Assembly: GCA_028704945.1 (NCBI GenBank)
Contig: JAQWEL010000001.1
Span: forward strand, 124,001 to 188,000
Length of the DNA: 64,000 nt
DNA from: Patescibacteria group bacterium
GTDB lineage: Bacteria; Patescibacteriota; Patescibacteriia; Patescibacteriales; Patescibacteriaceae
Direction of reading: 5' to 3'
Under the pieces are notes generated by a model. It made no database searches and had not been told where the DNA came from. It saw only the letters and a list, made by a program, of their open reading frames with translations. The position numbers and the translations under genes were made by a program. Shown here piece by piece: positions 9,369 through 19,259 of this stretch; position 1 is the stretch's first letter, and the number at the start of each line of letters is the position of its first letter.

Positions 9369-10268
9369 ATGAATAAATTAGAACAACCAAAAAGTCCGGA
9401 AAACAAAGAAAGCCACAATGAAAGACTTAGCAAGATAACCGAGAAAATTTCTCAAGAAATTAATTCTTTTGCTAAGGAAAAAATAGTCGGGTCTGATGGG
9501 GCTTTAAAAATGGACAGATTTAGTCAAATTAATGGCGGACATTTGTCTAAAGATGATTTAACTAAACATCGTGAAAATATTAAAAATCGAGAAGTGGAAT
9601 GGTCTGGCGTGGAAAATCCAGTTGTTTTGGAGAATCTTAAAAAAGAATTTAATTTATACGGACTCAAAGGAGATGATTTGAAAGGTAAAGCAATTGAAAA
9701 ATGGCGTAAAAAAAAAGAGAATTCTAAACCAGTTCAATTAGAAAGAGCGGTTAATGTTTTGTTTTATAAGATGCTTAAGGAGAAATATCTGGTTGTCCGC
9801 TCGTCTAAGCACGATGATTACACTAATGGTGTAGATAATTTACTGATTAACAAGGAGACCGGCGAAACAGTCTGTGCCTTTGATGAAGTGCGTGGAGAAC
9901 AAAAACATGGTCGGTTAGAAGATAAGGATCATAAAATTGTTGCTAAAGCCGAAGCGGGCGGATCAAACATCGATTACGGTCTTGGTTTTGAAAGCAATGA
10001 GCAAGGCGAGAAAAAGTTAGTTAAAAAAAGCTTAACCGGCTTGCCAATGTTTTATCTATCTTTATCTTCAGAACAACTGGATGATTTATTGAAAAATGTT
10101 GACGATAATTTAGACAATAAAACCGATAAAGAGAACGAATATTTTAAATTATTTGTTACTGAAATGACGGAGCAAGCTGACAAACTTTTAAGTCATGATT
10201 TAAAAAATAAAGAATTGAAAGCTAAGATTCAGTCGTTTAGACATGAATTTTCGGAATTAATCGCTTAG
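9369..10268 (+). CDS. Hypothetical protein, possible PD-(D/E)XK-like fold
   Basis: The 299-residue protein has a charged N-terminal ~140 residues and a central segment with NGVDNLLI followed by a turn and CAFDEVRGE. A conserved-looking Asp on one strand, then Glu on the next, is reminiscent of the PD-(D/E)XK nuclease core, but the canonical Lys is not in the expected place, so this is weak. The C-terminal ~90 residues are helical. There is no Shine-Dalgarno, no signal peptide and no membrane segment. It lies 28 bp before thyA and may be co-transcribed with it; nothing else links it to folate metabolism. Confidence 0.65.
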   Translation: MNKLEQPKSPENKESHNERLSKITEKISQEINSFAKEKIVGSDGALKMDRFSQINGGHLSKDDLTKHRENIKNREVEWSGVENPVVLENLKKEFNLYGLKGDDLKGKAIEKWRKKKENSKPVQLERAVNVLFYKMLKEKYLVVRSSKHDDYTNGVDNLLINKETGETVCAFDEVRGEQKHGRLEDKDHKIVAKAEAGGSNIDYGLGFESNEQGEKKLVKKSLTGLPMFYLSLSSEQLDDLLKNVDDNLDNKTDKENEYFKLFVTEMTEQADKLLSHDLKNKELKAKIQSFRHEFSELIA

Positions 10269-10296
10269 AATTTAATTTTAATAAAAATTATTTGTT

Positions 10297-11169
10297 ATGA
10301 AAAATTATTTAGAGATAGTTAGAAAAATATTAGCTGACGGCGAACAAAAAAATAATCGCACCGGCATTGATGCAAAAACAATAGCCGGCGCCATGTTTGA
10401 ACATGATATGGCAAAAGGCTTTCCCTTGCTAACTACCAAAAAAATGCCTTTCAAGCTGATTGCCACCGAATTAGAATTTTTTATTAAAGGCTTGAGCGAT
10501 AAAGATTGGCTTAAAGCCAGAAATTGCCACATTTGGGATGAGTGGGCTAACCCGAAAAAAGTTCCCTACGGTCACGATGAAACCACTAAAAATAAAATGA
10601 TGGCTGAGCGAGATTTAGGCGCCATTTATGGATTTCAATGGCGGCATTTTAACGCGCCTTATGAAAATTATGATACTGATTATAGTGGACAAGGTATCGA
10701 TCAATTAAAAAAAGTTGTCGACACTTTAAAAACCAATCCTAATGATCGCCGGATGATTGTTATGGCTTGGAATCCTATCCAGCTTGGCGAGATGGCTTTG
10801 CCGCCCTGCCATTATGGTTTTCAATTAACAGTAGTTAATGGCAAATTGAATCTTCTTTGGAATCAGCGTTCAGTCGACACAATGCTCGGCCTGCCTTTCA
10901 ATATTGCCAGTTATGCTCTATTGTTACATCTGCTCGCGCGGGAAGCTAATTTAGTCGAGGGACGTTTAATCGGTTTTTTAGCTGATACTCATATTTATGT
11001 CAATCATCTGGAAGGCGCTCAAGAACAAATAACTCGTGATTATGATAAATATGTTTTGCCAAAAATAGAAACCAATAATTTTACTTCTATATTTGATTGG
11101 CAAGCCAGCGACACGATTTTGTCAGGTTATGAAAGTTATCCTAAAATAGATTTTCCTATCGCTGTTTAA
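10297..11169 (+). CDS. thyA: Thymidylate synthase
   Basis: ThyA converts dUMP to dTMP using methylene-tetrahydrofolate and releases dihydrofolate. The 290-residue protein has the catalytic Cys in ALPPCHYGFQ (Cys171), the phosphate-binding NRTGID near residue 20 and the paired arginines in NPNDRRMIVMAWNP. It also has the nucleotide-binding RSVDTMLGLPFN block and the late HIYVNH motif. Length is normal for ThyA (not the flavin-dependent ThyX). The DHFR-like gene starts 16 bp after its stop, so the product dihydrofolate can be recycled by the neighbour. glyA and folD, which supply and use the cofactor, lie at 53-56 kb. Confidence 0.96.
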   Translation: MKNYLEIVRKILADGEQKNNRTGIDAKTIAGAMFEHDMAKGFPLLTTKKMPFKLIATELEFFIKGLSDKDWLKARNCHIWDEWANPKKVPYGHDETTKNKMMAERDLGAIYGFQWRHFNAPYENYDTDYSGQGIDQLKKVVDTLKTNPNDRRMIVMAWNPIQLGEMALPPCHYGFQLTVVNGKLNLLWNQRSVDTMLGLPFNIASYALLLHLLAREANLVEGRLIGFLADTHIYVNHLEGAQEQITRDYDKYVLPKIETNNFTSIFDWQASDTILSGYESYPKIDFPIAV

Positions 11170-11185
11170 ATTTTAAAATAAATAT

Positions 11186-11695
11186 ATGAAAGTAATCTTA
11201 ATGATGGCCATGACGGCTGACGGTAAAATCGCTAAAAATTCTGATCATAAAGCTAATTGGACGTCTAAGGCTGATAAAGAAATTTTTGTCCAAAAAACCA
11301 AGGAGGCTGGTGTGATTATTATGGGTCTCAAGACTTATCAGACTATCGGACGTCCTTTGTCTGAGCGCTTGAATGTCGTTATGGCACGGCCTGACGAAGT
11401 TGGCGAAAGTCTTCCGGGCGAGCTTGAATATTCTTCTCAATCGCCGATTGATATTTTAGAAGATTTAGCCAAACGTGATTTCAAAGAAGTTGTTTTGGGC
11501 GGTGGCACTACAATTAATAGCCTATTTTTAAAAGAAAATTTAATAGATGAGCTGTGGTTGACTATCGAGCCGAAATTGTTTGGCTCAGGCTTATCTTTGT
11601 TTGCTGAAACCGAAGTTGATTTAAATTTGGAATTAATAGATTTTTCAAGGATCGGCACAGATTCTGTTTTGTTGAAATATAAAATAATCAAGTAA
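11186..11695 (+). CDS. Dihydrofolate reductase-like protein (DHFR/RibD-C fold)
   Basis: The 169-residue protein starts with a DHFR/RibD-type first strand and loop (MKVILMMAMTADGKIA), then has IIMGLKTYQTIG in the position of the NADPH-binding loop, and GGGTTINSLFLKENLIDEL in the late nucleotide-binding segment. These features fit the RibD C-terminal / DHFR superfamily more closely than classical FolA. Position directly behind thyA argues that it reduces dihydrofolate. A riboflavin-pathway reductase is the alternative; no rib genes are in the window. The start lacks a Shine-Dalgarno. Confidence 0.8.
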   Translation: MKVILMMAMTADGKIAKNSDHKANWTSKADKEIFVQKTKEAGVIIMGLKTYQTIGRPLSERLNVVMARPDEVGESLPGELEYSSQSPIDILEDLAKRDFKEVVLGGGTTINSLFLKENLIDELWLTIEPKLFGSGLSLFAETEVDLNLELIDFSRIGTDSVLLKYKIIK

Positions 11696-11797
11696 AATAA
11701 GCCGATTTATCGTCTATACATTTTTATTTTTTTGTGATATGTTTGCTTGAAAAGCACTTTAATAATATATTTTTAACTTTATAAAAACGGAGGCATA

Positions 11798-12445
11798 ATG
11801 GCAGCCAACCAGTGTTTAATTTGTCTTTTGCTTGGCAAAAAAGAAGATGACAGATGCCGAGAAAAATCTCAACATCATCCGTTTCCCCAGAGGTATTTTG
11901 GAAATAACGGAGAAAATAAGTTCACTATATCGTTTGGAGCGAAACATCATATTGACATTGAAAAAGCAATTAGAACAACGGAGAAGAAAATACTCAGTGA
12001 ACAACGGGATGCCGGAAAAAAAATCAAGACTCTTGGCAGTAGCGCTGAATTAGAAAAGATTATAAATCAAGAGTTTGATTTTGATTTTTTCTATAATTTT
12101 ATGACCAACTATATTGGCCAAATCGTTAGCGAAAAGAATCCGAAAGAAAGACGGGCAATCAGAAAGAGATTGAAAATAGCTTATAATATAAACGTGGGCT
12201 TAGACAAAGAAAGACCAGCCCAGGAATACGGCAAAGCTATTTTAAACGCTTTAATCTTGGAAGCCAAAGAACATTGTTATAATTGGCAAACTAATGATGA
12301 TGAACCAAAATTTTCGATTGCTACTTTTAAAAAGTATATGAGAAAGGAATACGCTAAAACAAAAGAAATTAACCTTAACAAACAGCTTCCTAAAAAAGAA
12401 AGCGACTACGTAAATAGAGATCGGCGGACGGTGTTACAAACGTAA
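11798..12445 (+). CDS. Hypothetical protein with Cys/His-rich N-terminus (HNH-like?)
   Basis: The 215-residue protein has CLIC at residues 6-9, HHPFPQRYFG around 26-35 and AKHHIDIEKAI around 48-58. Two cysteines followed by paired histidines in this order resemble small HNH/treble-clef zinc domains, but the second cysteine pair is missing, so nuclease activity is only a possibility. The rest is basic and helical. The start is fixed by GGAGG seven bases before the ATG. It is a single-gene unit followed by a hairpin terminator. Confidence 0.65.
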   Translation: MAANQCLICLLLGKKEDDRCREKSQHHPFPQRYFGNNGENKFTISFGAKHHIDIEKAIRTTEKKILSEQRDAGKKIKTLGSSAELEKIINQEFDFDFFYNFMTNYIGQIVSEKNPKERRAIRKRLKIAYNINVGLDKERPAQEYGKAILNALILEAKEHCYNWQTNDDEPKFSIATFKKYMRKEYAKTKEINLNKQLPKKESDYVNRDRRTVLQT

Positions 12446-12466
12446 ATTTGTAAAGTTGAATTAATT

Positions 12467-12507
12467 ATCAGGGGAATATGCTTAATCGTAATCTCCTGAT
12501 TTTATTT
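12467..12507 (+). terminator. Terminator
   Basis: ATCAGGGGA pairs with TCTCCTGAT (one G-T pair) and is followed by TTTATTTT. It ends the 215-aa gene and separates it from the infB leader. Confidence 0.7.
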
Positions 12508-12530
12508 TAGTTACTTTTAAAATTTTGTGT

Positions 12531-12627
12531 TATAATATTACATATAATTAGCCAAAAACTATTGACTTGATGGTTAATTTAGTTTAACATTAAATAAATT
12601 TATAGTCGAAGTTAATTTTGGCTAATT
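12531..12627 (+). promoter_or_regulatory. infB leader: -10 element and long-range inverted repeat
   Basis: TATAAT lies at 12531-12536, with only a weak -35. Just after it, AATTAGCCAAAA (12546-12557) pairs perfectly with TTTTGGCTAATT (12616-12627), which ends 15 bases before the infB start codon. A transcript starting near 12543 would fold its whole leader into one 12-bp stem beside the start codon. No Shine-Dalgarno is present. Translational control of infB is a reasonable guess. Confidence 0.4.
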
Positions 12628-12642
12628 TTAAACATAAAAAAC

Positions 12643-14634
12643 ATGAACCTAACCGAATTAGCCCGCATTTTAAGGGTTACTCCTAATGAATTGAAGGACC
12701 ATCTCCCGGCAATGGGTTTTGATATTGGCCAAAAAGCTATTAAAATCGATAATCATACCTCTAAAAAAATTATTTCTCTTTGGCCTAATTATATTAGGCG
12801 CAAAGAGCGTGAAGACCGTCAACGCCGTCGAGAAACACTTACTAATAATAACGAATCAAAGGAAAAGAAAAAGATTGCAATTGGCAAGTTTGTTGTAGTT
12901 AGAGACTTTGCTGTGTTGGCAGGTTTGCCAGTTAATAGGTTAGTAACTGAATTGATGAAGAATGGAATTTTTGCCTCGTTAAATGAAAAAATTGATTTTG
13001 ATACTGCAATGATTGTCGGCGCTGATTTAGGTTTGGAAATCGTGCCAGAGGAGATTAGTGAAGAAGAAAATTCAAAAGTTGATGATTCGGAAAAAATTAA
13101 GCAAGCCATCGGCAAAGAGGCTGATTGTGATTTATGTCTTCGTCCGCCGGTCATTGTCGTTATGGGTCACGTTGACCATGGCAAAACCATGTTGTTGGAC
13201 GCAGTCCGTAATACCAATGTAATCGCTGGTGAAGCCGGCGGTATAACACAGCATATCGGAGCTTACCAGGTCATGCGTAAGAATAAATTTTTAACTTTTA
13301 TTGATACTCCTGGCCATGAAGCGTTTACCGCAATGCGTAATCGTGGCGCTAAAGTGGCTGATATCGCTATCCTGGTGGTAGCGGCCGATGATGGCGTAAA
13401 ACCGCAAACCGTTGAAGCTTTTCGTATTATCCAAGCGGCTAATATTCCTTATATCGTAGCGATTAATAAGATTGATAAAGATGAAGCTAATATCGACCGA
13501 GTCAAACAAGAATTAGCTAATCAATTAAATATTTTAGTAGAGGGTTGGGGAGGTAATATTATTGCTGTGCCAATTTCTGCTAAGAACGGAACCAATATTG
13601 AGGAATTGCTCGATATGCTGATTTTGGTTTCTGATGTCGATCAAACCAGTCTAAGGGCAAACCCTGATGGTCAAGCTATCGGCACGATTATTGAGTCTAA
13701 TATGGATAAATCCGAGGGTATTGTCGCTACTTTGTTGGTGCAAAATGGCACTTTACGGGTCGGCGACGAGTTAATGTATAACGGGATTGATTACGGACGC
13801 GCTCGCGGTTTAAAAAATTATTTAGGCCAGAATGTTAGTGAAGTCGGACCATCTACGCCTGTTAAAATTATCGGTTTTAAAACCCAGCCTGAAGTTGGTG
13901 ATATTATTGAAGTTGGCCGCGGTGAAAAAATTAAAAATAAAAAAGCTCATAAAGCCCCAATCAGCTCATCTGAAAATTCAACTCAAAGTAATGATGAATC
14001 TTCAGAAGAAAACCATGAAAACAAAATTATCATTATGCTTAAGGGTGATACTTTGGGCACAGTTGAGGCGATTGAAAATAGCTTAGGCAAAATTGATACC
14101 CAAGGTGTCAAGGTCAAAATTGTTGCCAAAGGTCTTGGTAATGTTACTGAAGGCGATGTTTCCAGAGCAGAGGCTGTCGGCGCCAAGCTGTTAGGCTTTA
14201 GTGTTAAAGCATCTCCCAAGGCGATGGAAATGGCTCGTGAGAAAAAAGTTTCCATGAAAATTTATAAAATTATTTACGAATTGATTAATGACATTAAGGC
14301 TGAAATACAAGAATTGGTTAAGCCGGAAATAGTTCGAGTCGATTTAGGAAAAGTTAAAATTTTAGCCATTTTCCGTTCCGATAAAAAGAGCCAGATTTTA
14401 GGCGGTAAGGTAATTTCGGGCGTAATCAGGTCTAACACTTTGGCCGAATTAGTCCGTCACGGAGAAATTATTGAGGAAGGGAAAATAATTTCTTTGAAAA
14501 CAGGCAAAGAAGAAGTCAAGGAAGTTGAAAATGGCACCGAGTGCGGATTCTTGTTTGAATCAAGAACTCCAGCTGAAAAAGATGATGTCCTGAATGTTTA
14601 TCAGGAGGATAAAATTTATAAAAAAATTAAATAG
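12643..14634 (+). CDS. infB: Translation initiation factor IF-2
   Basis: IF-2 is the GTPase that brings initiator tRNA to the 30S subunit. The 663-residue protein starts with IF2 N-terminal-type helical domains (residues 1-~130). The G domain follows, with GHVDHGKT (about 174-181), [27 protein letters not shown] and a late SAK motif. Domains II-IV follow, and the C-terminal domain carries the initiator-tRNA-binding region. It is shorter than the E. coli protein because the N-terminal part is small. An acidic, Ser-rich linker (around [19 protein letters not shown]) separates domains II and III. It heads the infB-rbfA-NrnA-like run, a common bacterial order. No Shine-Dalgarno; see the leader structure. 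Confidence 0.97.
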   Translation: MNLTELARILRVTPNELKDHLPAMGFDIGQKAIKIDNHTSKKIISLWPNYIRRKEREDRQRRRETLTNNNESKEKKKIAIGKFVVVRDFAVLAGLPVNRLVTELMKNGIFASLNEKIDFDTAMIVGADLGLEIVPEEISEEENSKVDDSEKIKQAIGKEADCDLCLRPPVIVVMGHVDHGKTMLLDAVRNTNVIAGEAGGITQHIGAYQVMRKNKFLTFIDTPGHEAFTAMRNRGAKVADIAILVVAADDGVKPQTVEAFRIIQAANIPYIVAINKIDKDEANIDRVKQELANQLNILVEGWGGNIIAVPISAKNGTNIEELLDMLILVSDVDQTSLRANPDGQAIGTIIESNMDKSEGIVATLLVQNGTLRVGDELMYNGIDYGRARGLKNYLGQNVSEVGPSTPVKIIGFKTQPEVGDIIEVGRGEKIKNKKAHKAPISSSENSTQSNDESSEENHENKIIIMLKGDTLGTVEAIENSLGKIDTQGVKVKIVAKGLGNVTEGDVSRAEAVGAKLLGFSVKASPKAMEMAREKKVSMKIYKIIYELINDIKAEIQELVKPEIVRVDLGKVKILAIFRSDKKSQILGGKVISGVIRSNTLAELVRHGEIIEEGKIISLKTGKEEVKEVENGTECGFLFESRTPAEKDDVLNVYQEDKIYKKIK

Positions 14635-14640
14635 CCTGCC

Positions 14641-14976
14641 ATGGAAAAAAATGATCAAGCCAGATTAAAAGAGATTGTCCATCGGCAGTTAGCCGAATCA
14701 GTTAGCAGGCATCTTAGAGCTGATGGGTTTTTAATAACGGTTGTTGATGTTGAGTTAAGTCCGGACGGCAATCGCGTTAAAGCTTATGTCAGCGTTTTGC
14801 CGGATAAATTATATGGCACAGCCTTAGAAGCGCTGCGACAGTTATCTCCGGTTTTACGGAGCGAATTAGTTAAGAAAACAAGACTAAGGGCCGCGCCAAA
14901 AATAAATTGGCGTATCGACTCGACAGAGCGAGAGGCTGCCAAGTTAGAAGAAGTTTTTAAAGAAATAGAAGAATAA
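14641..14976 (+). CDS. rbfA: Ribosome-binding factor A
   Basis: RbfA is a KH-fold factor that binds the 30S subunit late in 16S maturation. The 111-residue protein has the usual N-terminal helix (RLKEIVHRQLAESVSRHL), a strand with VDVELSPDGNRVKAYVSV and the closing RAAPKINWRIDSTEREA, which matches the RbfA end motif. It starts 6 bp after infB, so the two are almost certainly co-transcribed. A hairpin terminator follows its stop. Confidence 0.92.
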   Translation: MEKNDQARLKEIVHRQLAESVSRHLRADGFLITVVDVELSPDGNRVKAYVSVLPDKLYGTALEALRQLSPVLRSELVKKTRLRAAPKINWRIDSTEREAAKLEEVFKEIEE

Positions 14977-15003
14977 GACCGGAGGGTATCCGGTTTTATT
15001 TTA
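14977..15003 (+). terminator. Terminator after rbfA
   Basis: ACCGGA, GGGTA loop, TCCGGT, then TTTATTTT. It lies inside the 51-bp gap before the DHH phosphoesterase gene, so read-through to that gene would be partial. Confidence 0.7.
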
Positions 15004-15027
15004 CCGAATTTAGCTATAGTTTTTTGT

Positions 15028-16002
15028 ATGTCAATTGAACAGCTTTACCTAAAAACAATCAGTATTATTTTAGCAGCTAAAAAAATTTGTTTAGTCTGTC
15101 ACGAGAATCCGGATGGAGATGCTTGGGGCAGCTTGTCGGCAATGGCTGAAGTTTTAAACCGGCTTGGTAAAGATTGGCAAGGTTTTTGTGTTGACGCGCC
15201 CAGTAAAAATTTTTTTATTTTGAAAAATATTGATTTAGTGACTAATAATAAAGAAGCAATTGATTGGTCTAAGATTGATTTATTAATCAGTCTTGATTGC
15301 GCCACCGCAGCAAGAACAGGCTTAAAAGATATTATTTTGACCAAGCGTGCCGATTTGAAGTTTATCGAGATTGATCATCACCCCAACATTGAAAATATCG
15401 CTGATTTTTCTTTGCGTTTTCCCTATGCCGCCTCAACCTGCGAAATTTTATTTAATCTGTTCAAGATTGCCAATTGGAAAATAAATTCAAGTATTGCTAA
15501 TAGTCTTTTAATTGGTTTGTCAGCTGATACCGGTAATTTTTTGTATAAAACTACTGATGGCGCAACAATGAGAATGGCAGCCGAATTGTTAAGTTTGGGC
15601 GGTCGGCTTGATTTCGCCTTGAATAAGACTTGGCGGACTAAAAGTTTAGTTTCGGCCAAGCTTTGGGGCAAGGCCATGGCCAGGCTTGTTTTGAACCAGA
15701 GATACAATATCGCTTATAGTGTTTTGTTGCCGGAAGATTTTTTGGAAAATAATGCTAGTGTAGAAGATTTGGATGACTTGGCTGGTTTTTTATCCGGCAT
15801 TCCCAATGTTAAAGCCTTTTTGCTTTTAAAAGAAGTAGAACCTGGTATTATCAAAGGCTCTTGGCGTTCAAACGATTCATCAATTGATGTGGGACGTTTT
15901 GCTAGAGCAATGGGTGGTGGCGGGCACGCTGTAGCGGCTGGGTTTACTGTTAATGGCACCCTTAAAAAAATTAAAAATGAGTGGCGGATAATTAAGAACT
16001 AA
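15028..16002 (+). CDS. DHH/DHHA1 phosphoesterase, NrnA-like
   Basis: NrnA-type enzymes degrade very short RNAs, and some also hydrolyse pAp or cyclic dinucleotides. The 324-residue protein has HENPDGDAWGS (metal-binding HxxxDxD, near residue 30), a second Asp in SLDCA and the signature DHHPN. The DHHA1 domain ends in GGGGHAVAAGF. Length and domain order match NrnA, and the gene follows infB-rbfA as in many bacteria. Metal residues appear intact. Whether it acts on nanoRNA, pAp or c-di-AMP cannot be told from sequence. Confidence 0.88.
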   Translation: MSIEQLYLKTISIILAAKKICLVCHENPDGDAWGSLSAMAEVLNRLGKDWQGFCVDAPSKNFFILKNIDLVTNNKEAIDWSKIDLLISLDCATAARTGLKDIILTKRADLKFIEIDHHPNIENIADFSLRFPYAASTCEILFNLFKIANWKINSSIANSLLIGLSADTGNFLYKTTDGATMRMAAELLSLGGRLDFALNKTWRTKSLVSAKLWGKAMARLVLNQRYNIAYSVLLPEDFLENNASVEDLDDLAGFLSGIPNVKAFLLLKEVEPGIIKGSWRSNDSSIDVGRFARAMGGGGHAVAAGFTVNGTLKKIKNEWRIIKN

Positions 16003-16046
16003 CTGCAATTGATTTTTTTGGTAAAAATGTTAAAATAAAAGCTAAT

Positions 16047-17780
16047 ATGCCTATCCTACAATTAGCAAATTCTTCCGGCGAATCTAAGCCTCTGGCCATG
16101 ACCGTTGGAGCTAAGAAAATTTTTCAAGCTGTTTATTGGGACCAATCAGGCTCAAGCGTCGATGATGACGCCCCCCGTATTCATGTTTCCGATATGGTCT
16201 CTAAAATGGCTTTTTATTATGAGAAATTGAGAAATTCGGTTGACTATCGCGAAGAGTCTTTAATGCGTAAAGAAGCCATTGTCCGTATCTTAAGGAGATT
16301 GATTATAATAGAAAATGCCTTAGTCGGAGCAAGTATTGAACCGGAAAAAGTTTCTAAAAATTTATTGATAGAGCTTATTCGAGCTGCTTATTTGCAAAAT
16401 AATAAATTGCCTGAGGAAAAAATTACCGAGTTAGCTGTTATTATTAATAAATATTTAGTCTTAAGAGCAGAAATTTTTGAACGCTTAGACCAAGGCAAAC
16501 AATCATTTAGTTTTGTAATTAATTCTCAAAAACAAGCGCAGAGCAAGAAAAAGAAAGAGGATTTAGATGATAAAAGCGCGGTTAATAACTGGATTATCGG
16601 TTTAGCTGCCAGCGAAATAGAAGAAAATTTAAGTTATAATCAGGCCACGGATACAACTGTCTCAGTTATGTATGACGTGCTCTTAAGAAATGTTAAATTG
16701 CCGCCAGAATTGCCTTATGAAAGAGATTTGTCCATCCAGATTTATTTAGGGATTTTGCGCAACTATCTTAATTTAGATGATGATGAAATATTGTCTTATG
16801 TACTATTCAAATATTTTAATGAAGATTGGAATGACCCAACCGCTGAAACCATTGATCGCATTGTTGATCGTCTTGACGAGCTTAAGTCAGCGATTGACAG
16901 TCAGTTAGAACACCCATTAACGCCTCAGCTTAATCGCATCGTTCACCAATATACGGTTTATTTTACAGTTATCCATGAAGTCATCTCTTCCGACCCTAAA
17001 AAGATTTATGAAGAGATTTCCACTAATTACAAAAGCTTCATGCGGCGCATTCAGACAATGATTGATAAAAAAACGACTTCTGCTAAGAAAAAACTTTGGA
17101 AAAATGCGGTTAGGAGCATTATCTATATTTTCTTAACCAAATCAGTTTTAGTTGTTTTATTGGAAGTGCCAGCTAATCGTTATTTTGGTGAAGTAGCTAG
17201 TCCGGTAGCTTTGTCGATTAATGTTTTTTTTCCAGCGCTTATTTTATTCATGTCGGTTGCTTTTACCCGTTTGCCTGGGCAAAAAAATGCTGACAAGATT
17301 ATGTCGGGCGTAGAAGAAGTGATGTTTGCTGACAAAGTCCGTAAACAGCCGATTGTCCTTAAAACTCCCAGCAAAAGAAATTCGGTCATGAGTTTTATTT
17401 TTACTGTCATTTACGTCGCTACCTTTGTGTTAGTGTTTGGCGCTATAATTAAAGGCTTAAGAATTATAAATTTTTCTTGGGTCAGCATCATAATTTTCCT
17501 GTTTTTCTTAGCCTTTGTTTCCTTTTTTGTTATTCGTATCCGTCGCGGCCCTAAATATTGGGTAGTAATCGATTCAAGGGAAAATATTTTTACCTTGCTT
17601 TGGAGTTTTGTTAGTGTGCCGATCGCTTCAACCGGTAAATTTTTATCTGGTAAATTTCAGAAAATTAACGTTTTTATCTTTATTCTCGACTTTATAATCG
17701 AAGCGCCATTTAAAGTCTTAGTAACTGTAACCGAAGAATGGACAAAGTATCTTAAGGAGCGTCGCGACAATCTTAGTTAA
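16047..17780 (+). CDS. Hypothetical membrane protein, 577 aa
   Basis: I do not recognise the family. Residues ~1-350 are soluble and helical with many charged residues. The last ~220 residues hold about four membrane segments in two pairs, one around SIIYIFLTKSVLVVLL and SINVFFPALILFMSVAF, the other around FIFTVIYVATFVLVFGAI and VSIIIFLFFLAFVSFFV. A large cytoplasmic N-terminal domain anchored by a C-terminal membrane part is the likely layout. It sits between the NrnA-like gene and metG. There is no Shine-Dalgarno and no signal peptide. Confidence 0.75.
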   Translation: MPILQLANSSGESKPLAMTVGAKKIFQAVYWDQSGSSVDDDAPRIHVSDMVSKMAFYYEKLRNSVDYREESLMRKEAIVRILRRLIIIENALVGASIEPEKVSKNLLIELIRAAYLQNNKLPEEKITELAVIINKYLVLRAEIFERLDQGKQSFSFVINSQKQAQSKKKKEDLDDKSAVNNWIIGLAASEIEENLSYNQATDTTVSVMYDVLLRNVKLPPELPYERDLSIQIYLGILRNYLNLDDDEILSYVLFKYFNEDWNDPTAETIDRIVDRLDELKSAIDSQLEHPLTPQLNRIVHQYTVYFTVIHEVISSDPKKIYEEISTNYKSFMRRIQTMIDKKTTSAKKKLWKNAVRSIIYIFLTKSVLVVLLEVPANRYFGEVASPVALSINVFFPALILFMSVAFTRLPGQKNADKIMSGVEEVMFADKVRKQPIVLKTPSKRNSVMSFIFTVIYVATFVLVFGAIIKGLRIINFSWVSIIIFLFFLAFVSFFVIRIRRGPKYWVVIDSRENIFTLLWSFVSVPIASTGKFLSGKFQKINVFIFILDFIIEAPFKVLVTVTEEWTKYLKERRDNLS

Positions 17781-17830
17781 AAAAATAGACATCAAGCATT
17801 GTTTGTTCTGTTAGAAATTTTAGAAATAGT

Positions 17831-19255
17831 ATGACTAAATATTATATTACCACCACCTTACCTTATGTTAATTCCGAGCCGCATATCGGTTTTGCTTTAG
17901 AAATAATCCGCGCCGATGTTATTGCTCGTTGGCAGAGATTAAAAGGTAATGAAGTTTTTTTTAATACCGGTGTTGATGAACATGGTTTAAAAATATTCCG
18001 CAAAGCCGAAGAATTAGGTATTAGTACCCAGGCTTATTGCGATGAAATGGCTGCTAAGTTTTCCGAATTAAAATCATCTTTAAATTTAAGTTATGATAAT
18101 TTTATCAGAACTACGGATGAACATCACCTGAAGGCAGTCCAGGAGTTTTGGCGTTTAAGTTTAACTAATGGCGATATTTATAAAAAAAATTATCAAGTTA
18201 AATATTGCGTTGGTTGCGAGCTGGAAAAAACAGAATCGGAATTGATTGACAATCATTGCCCCGATCACCCTAATCAAGAATTGGAAATAATTGATGAGGA
18301 GAATTATTTTTTTCGTTTTTCAAAATATCAAGCTGATTTATTAAAGTTATATCAGGATAACGCGGCTTTTGTCGTGCCAAGCACCAAGCTAAATGAGATA
18401 ACTAAATTTGTTGAAAGAGGCTTAGATGATTTTTCTATTTCCAGATTAAAAGAAAAAATGCCTTGGGGAGTGCCAGTGCCTAACGATGAAAATCATGTAA
18501 TGTATGTCTGGTTTGATGCCTTGGTTAACTATATATCCTGTTTAGGTTGGCCTGATAATCAAGAAAAATTTAATAGTTTTTGGCCGGGTATTCAAATTTG
18601 TGGCAAAGATAATTTACGCCAACAGGCAGCTATGTGGCCAGCAATGCTTTTATCGGTCGGTTTAAAACCGTCCAAACAAGTCGTTATTGATGGTTTTATA
18701 ACCTCTGGGGGGCAGAAAATGTCCAAGAGTCTTGGTAATGTCATTAATCCGATGGCTATCGTCAAAGAATATGGCACCGACGCTTTGCGCTATTATTTAT
18801 TATCGCAAATGAATTCTTTTGATGATTCTGATTTCACGATTGAAAAATTTCAAGCTGTTTATCAAGCCGATTTAGCTAATGGGCTTGGCAACTTAGCCGC
18901 GCGCATTTCTAATTTGCTTGAAAAAAATGAAATTAAAATAACTCCAGAGCTTGAAATCAATTCAGACATTTTTAAAAAGATTGATTTAAAAATGAAAGAA
19001 TATTTATTTAGTGATATAATGAAAGAGCTGTGGTTATTGCTGAAAAACGCCGATGAAAGATTATCCGCTGATCGTCCTTGGAAAATGGAAAATAAGGAAG
19101 CTATTAAACAGTGTCTTGAGCCATTAGCAAGAAATATGTTGTTGGTTGGCCGTGTGTTAACTGTTTTTATGCCGGCAACGGGCGAAAAAATCGTCAATCA
19201 ATTCAACCAACAGCAGGTTAATAAAGCAGAACCTCTTTTTCCGAGATTGGTTTAA
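17831..19255 (+). CDS. metG: Methionyl-tRNA synthetase
   Basis: MetG charges tRNA-Met with methionine. The 474-residue protein has the HIGH motif as PHIGF (residues 17-21) and KMSKS near residue 296. A zinc knob in the connective domain has Cys126, Cys129, Cys143 and His146. The anticodon-binding helical domain follows, ending with the usual FMPATGEKI segment. It stops there: the C-terminal EMAP/Trbp111-type domain found in longer MetG proteins is absent, as in many small genomes. A 4-bp gap separates it from the next small gene. The initiator tRNA it must recognise (44.07 kb) has an unusual C33. Confidence 0.96.
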   Translation: MTKYYITTTLPYVNSEPHIGFALEIIRADVIARWQRLKGNEVFFNTGVDEHGLKIFRKAEELGISTQAYCDEMAAKFSELKSSLNLSYDNFIRTTDEHHLKAVQEFWRLSLTNGDIYKKNYQVKYCVGCELEKTESELIDNHCPDHPNQELEIIDEENYFFRFSKYQADLLKLYQDNAAFVVPSTKLNEITKFVERGLDDFSISRLKEKMPWGVPVPNDENHVMYVWFDALVNYISCLGWPDNQEKFNSFWPGIQICGKDNLRQQAAMWPAMLLSVGLKPSKQVVIDGFITSGGQKMSKSLGNVINPMAIVKEYGTDALRYYLLSQMNSFDDSDFTIEKFQAVYQADLANGLGNLAARISNLLEKNEIKITPELEINSDIFKKIDLKMKEYLFSDIMKELWLLLKNADERLSADRPWKMENKEAIKQCLEPLARNMLLVGRVLTVFMPATGEKIVNQFNQQQVNKAEPLFPRLV

Positions 19256-19259
19256 AGCT

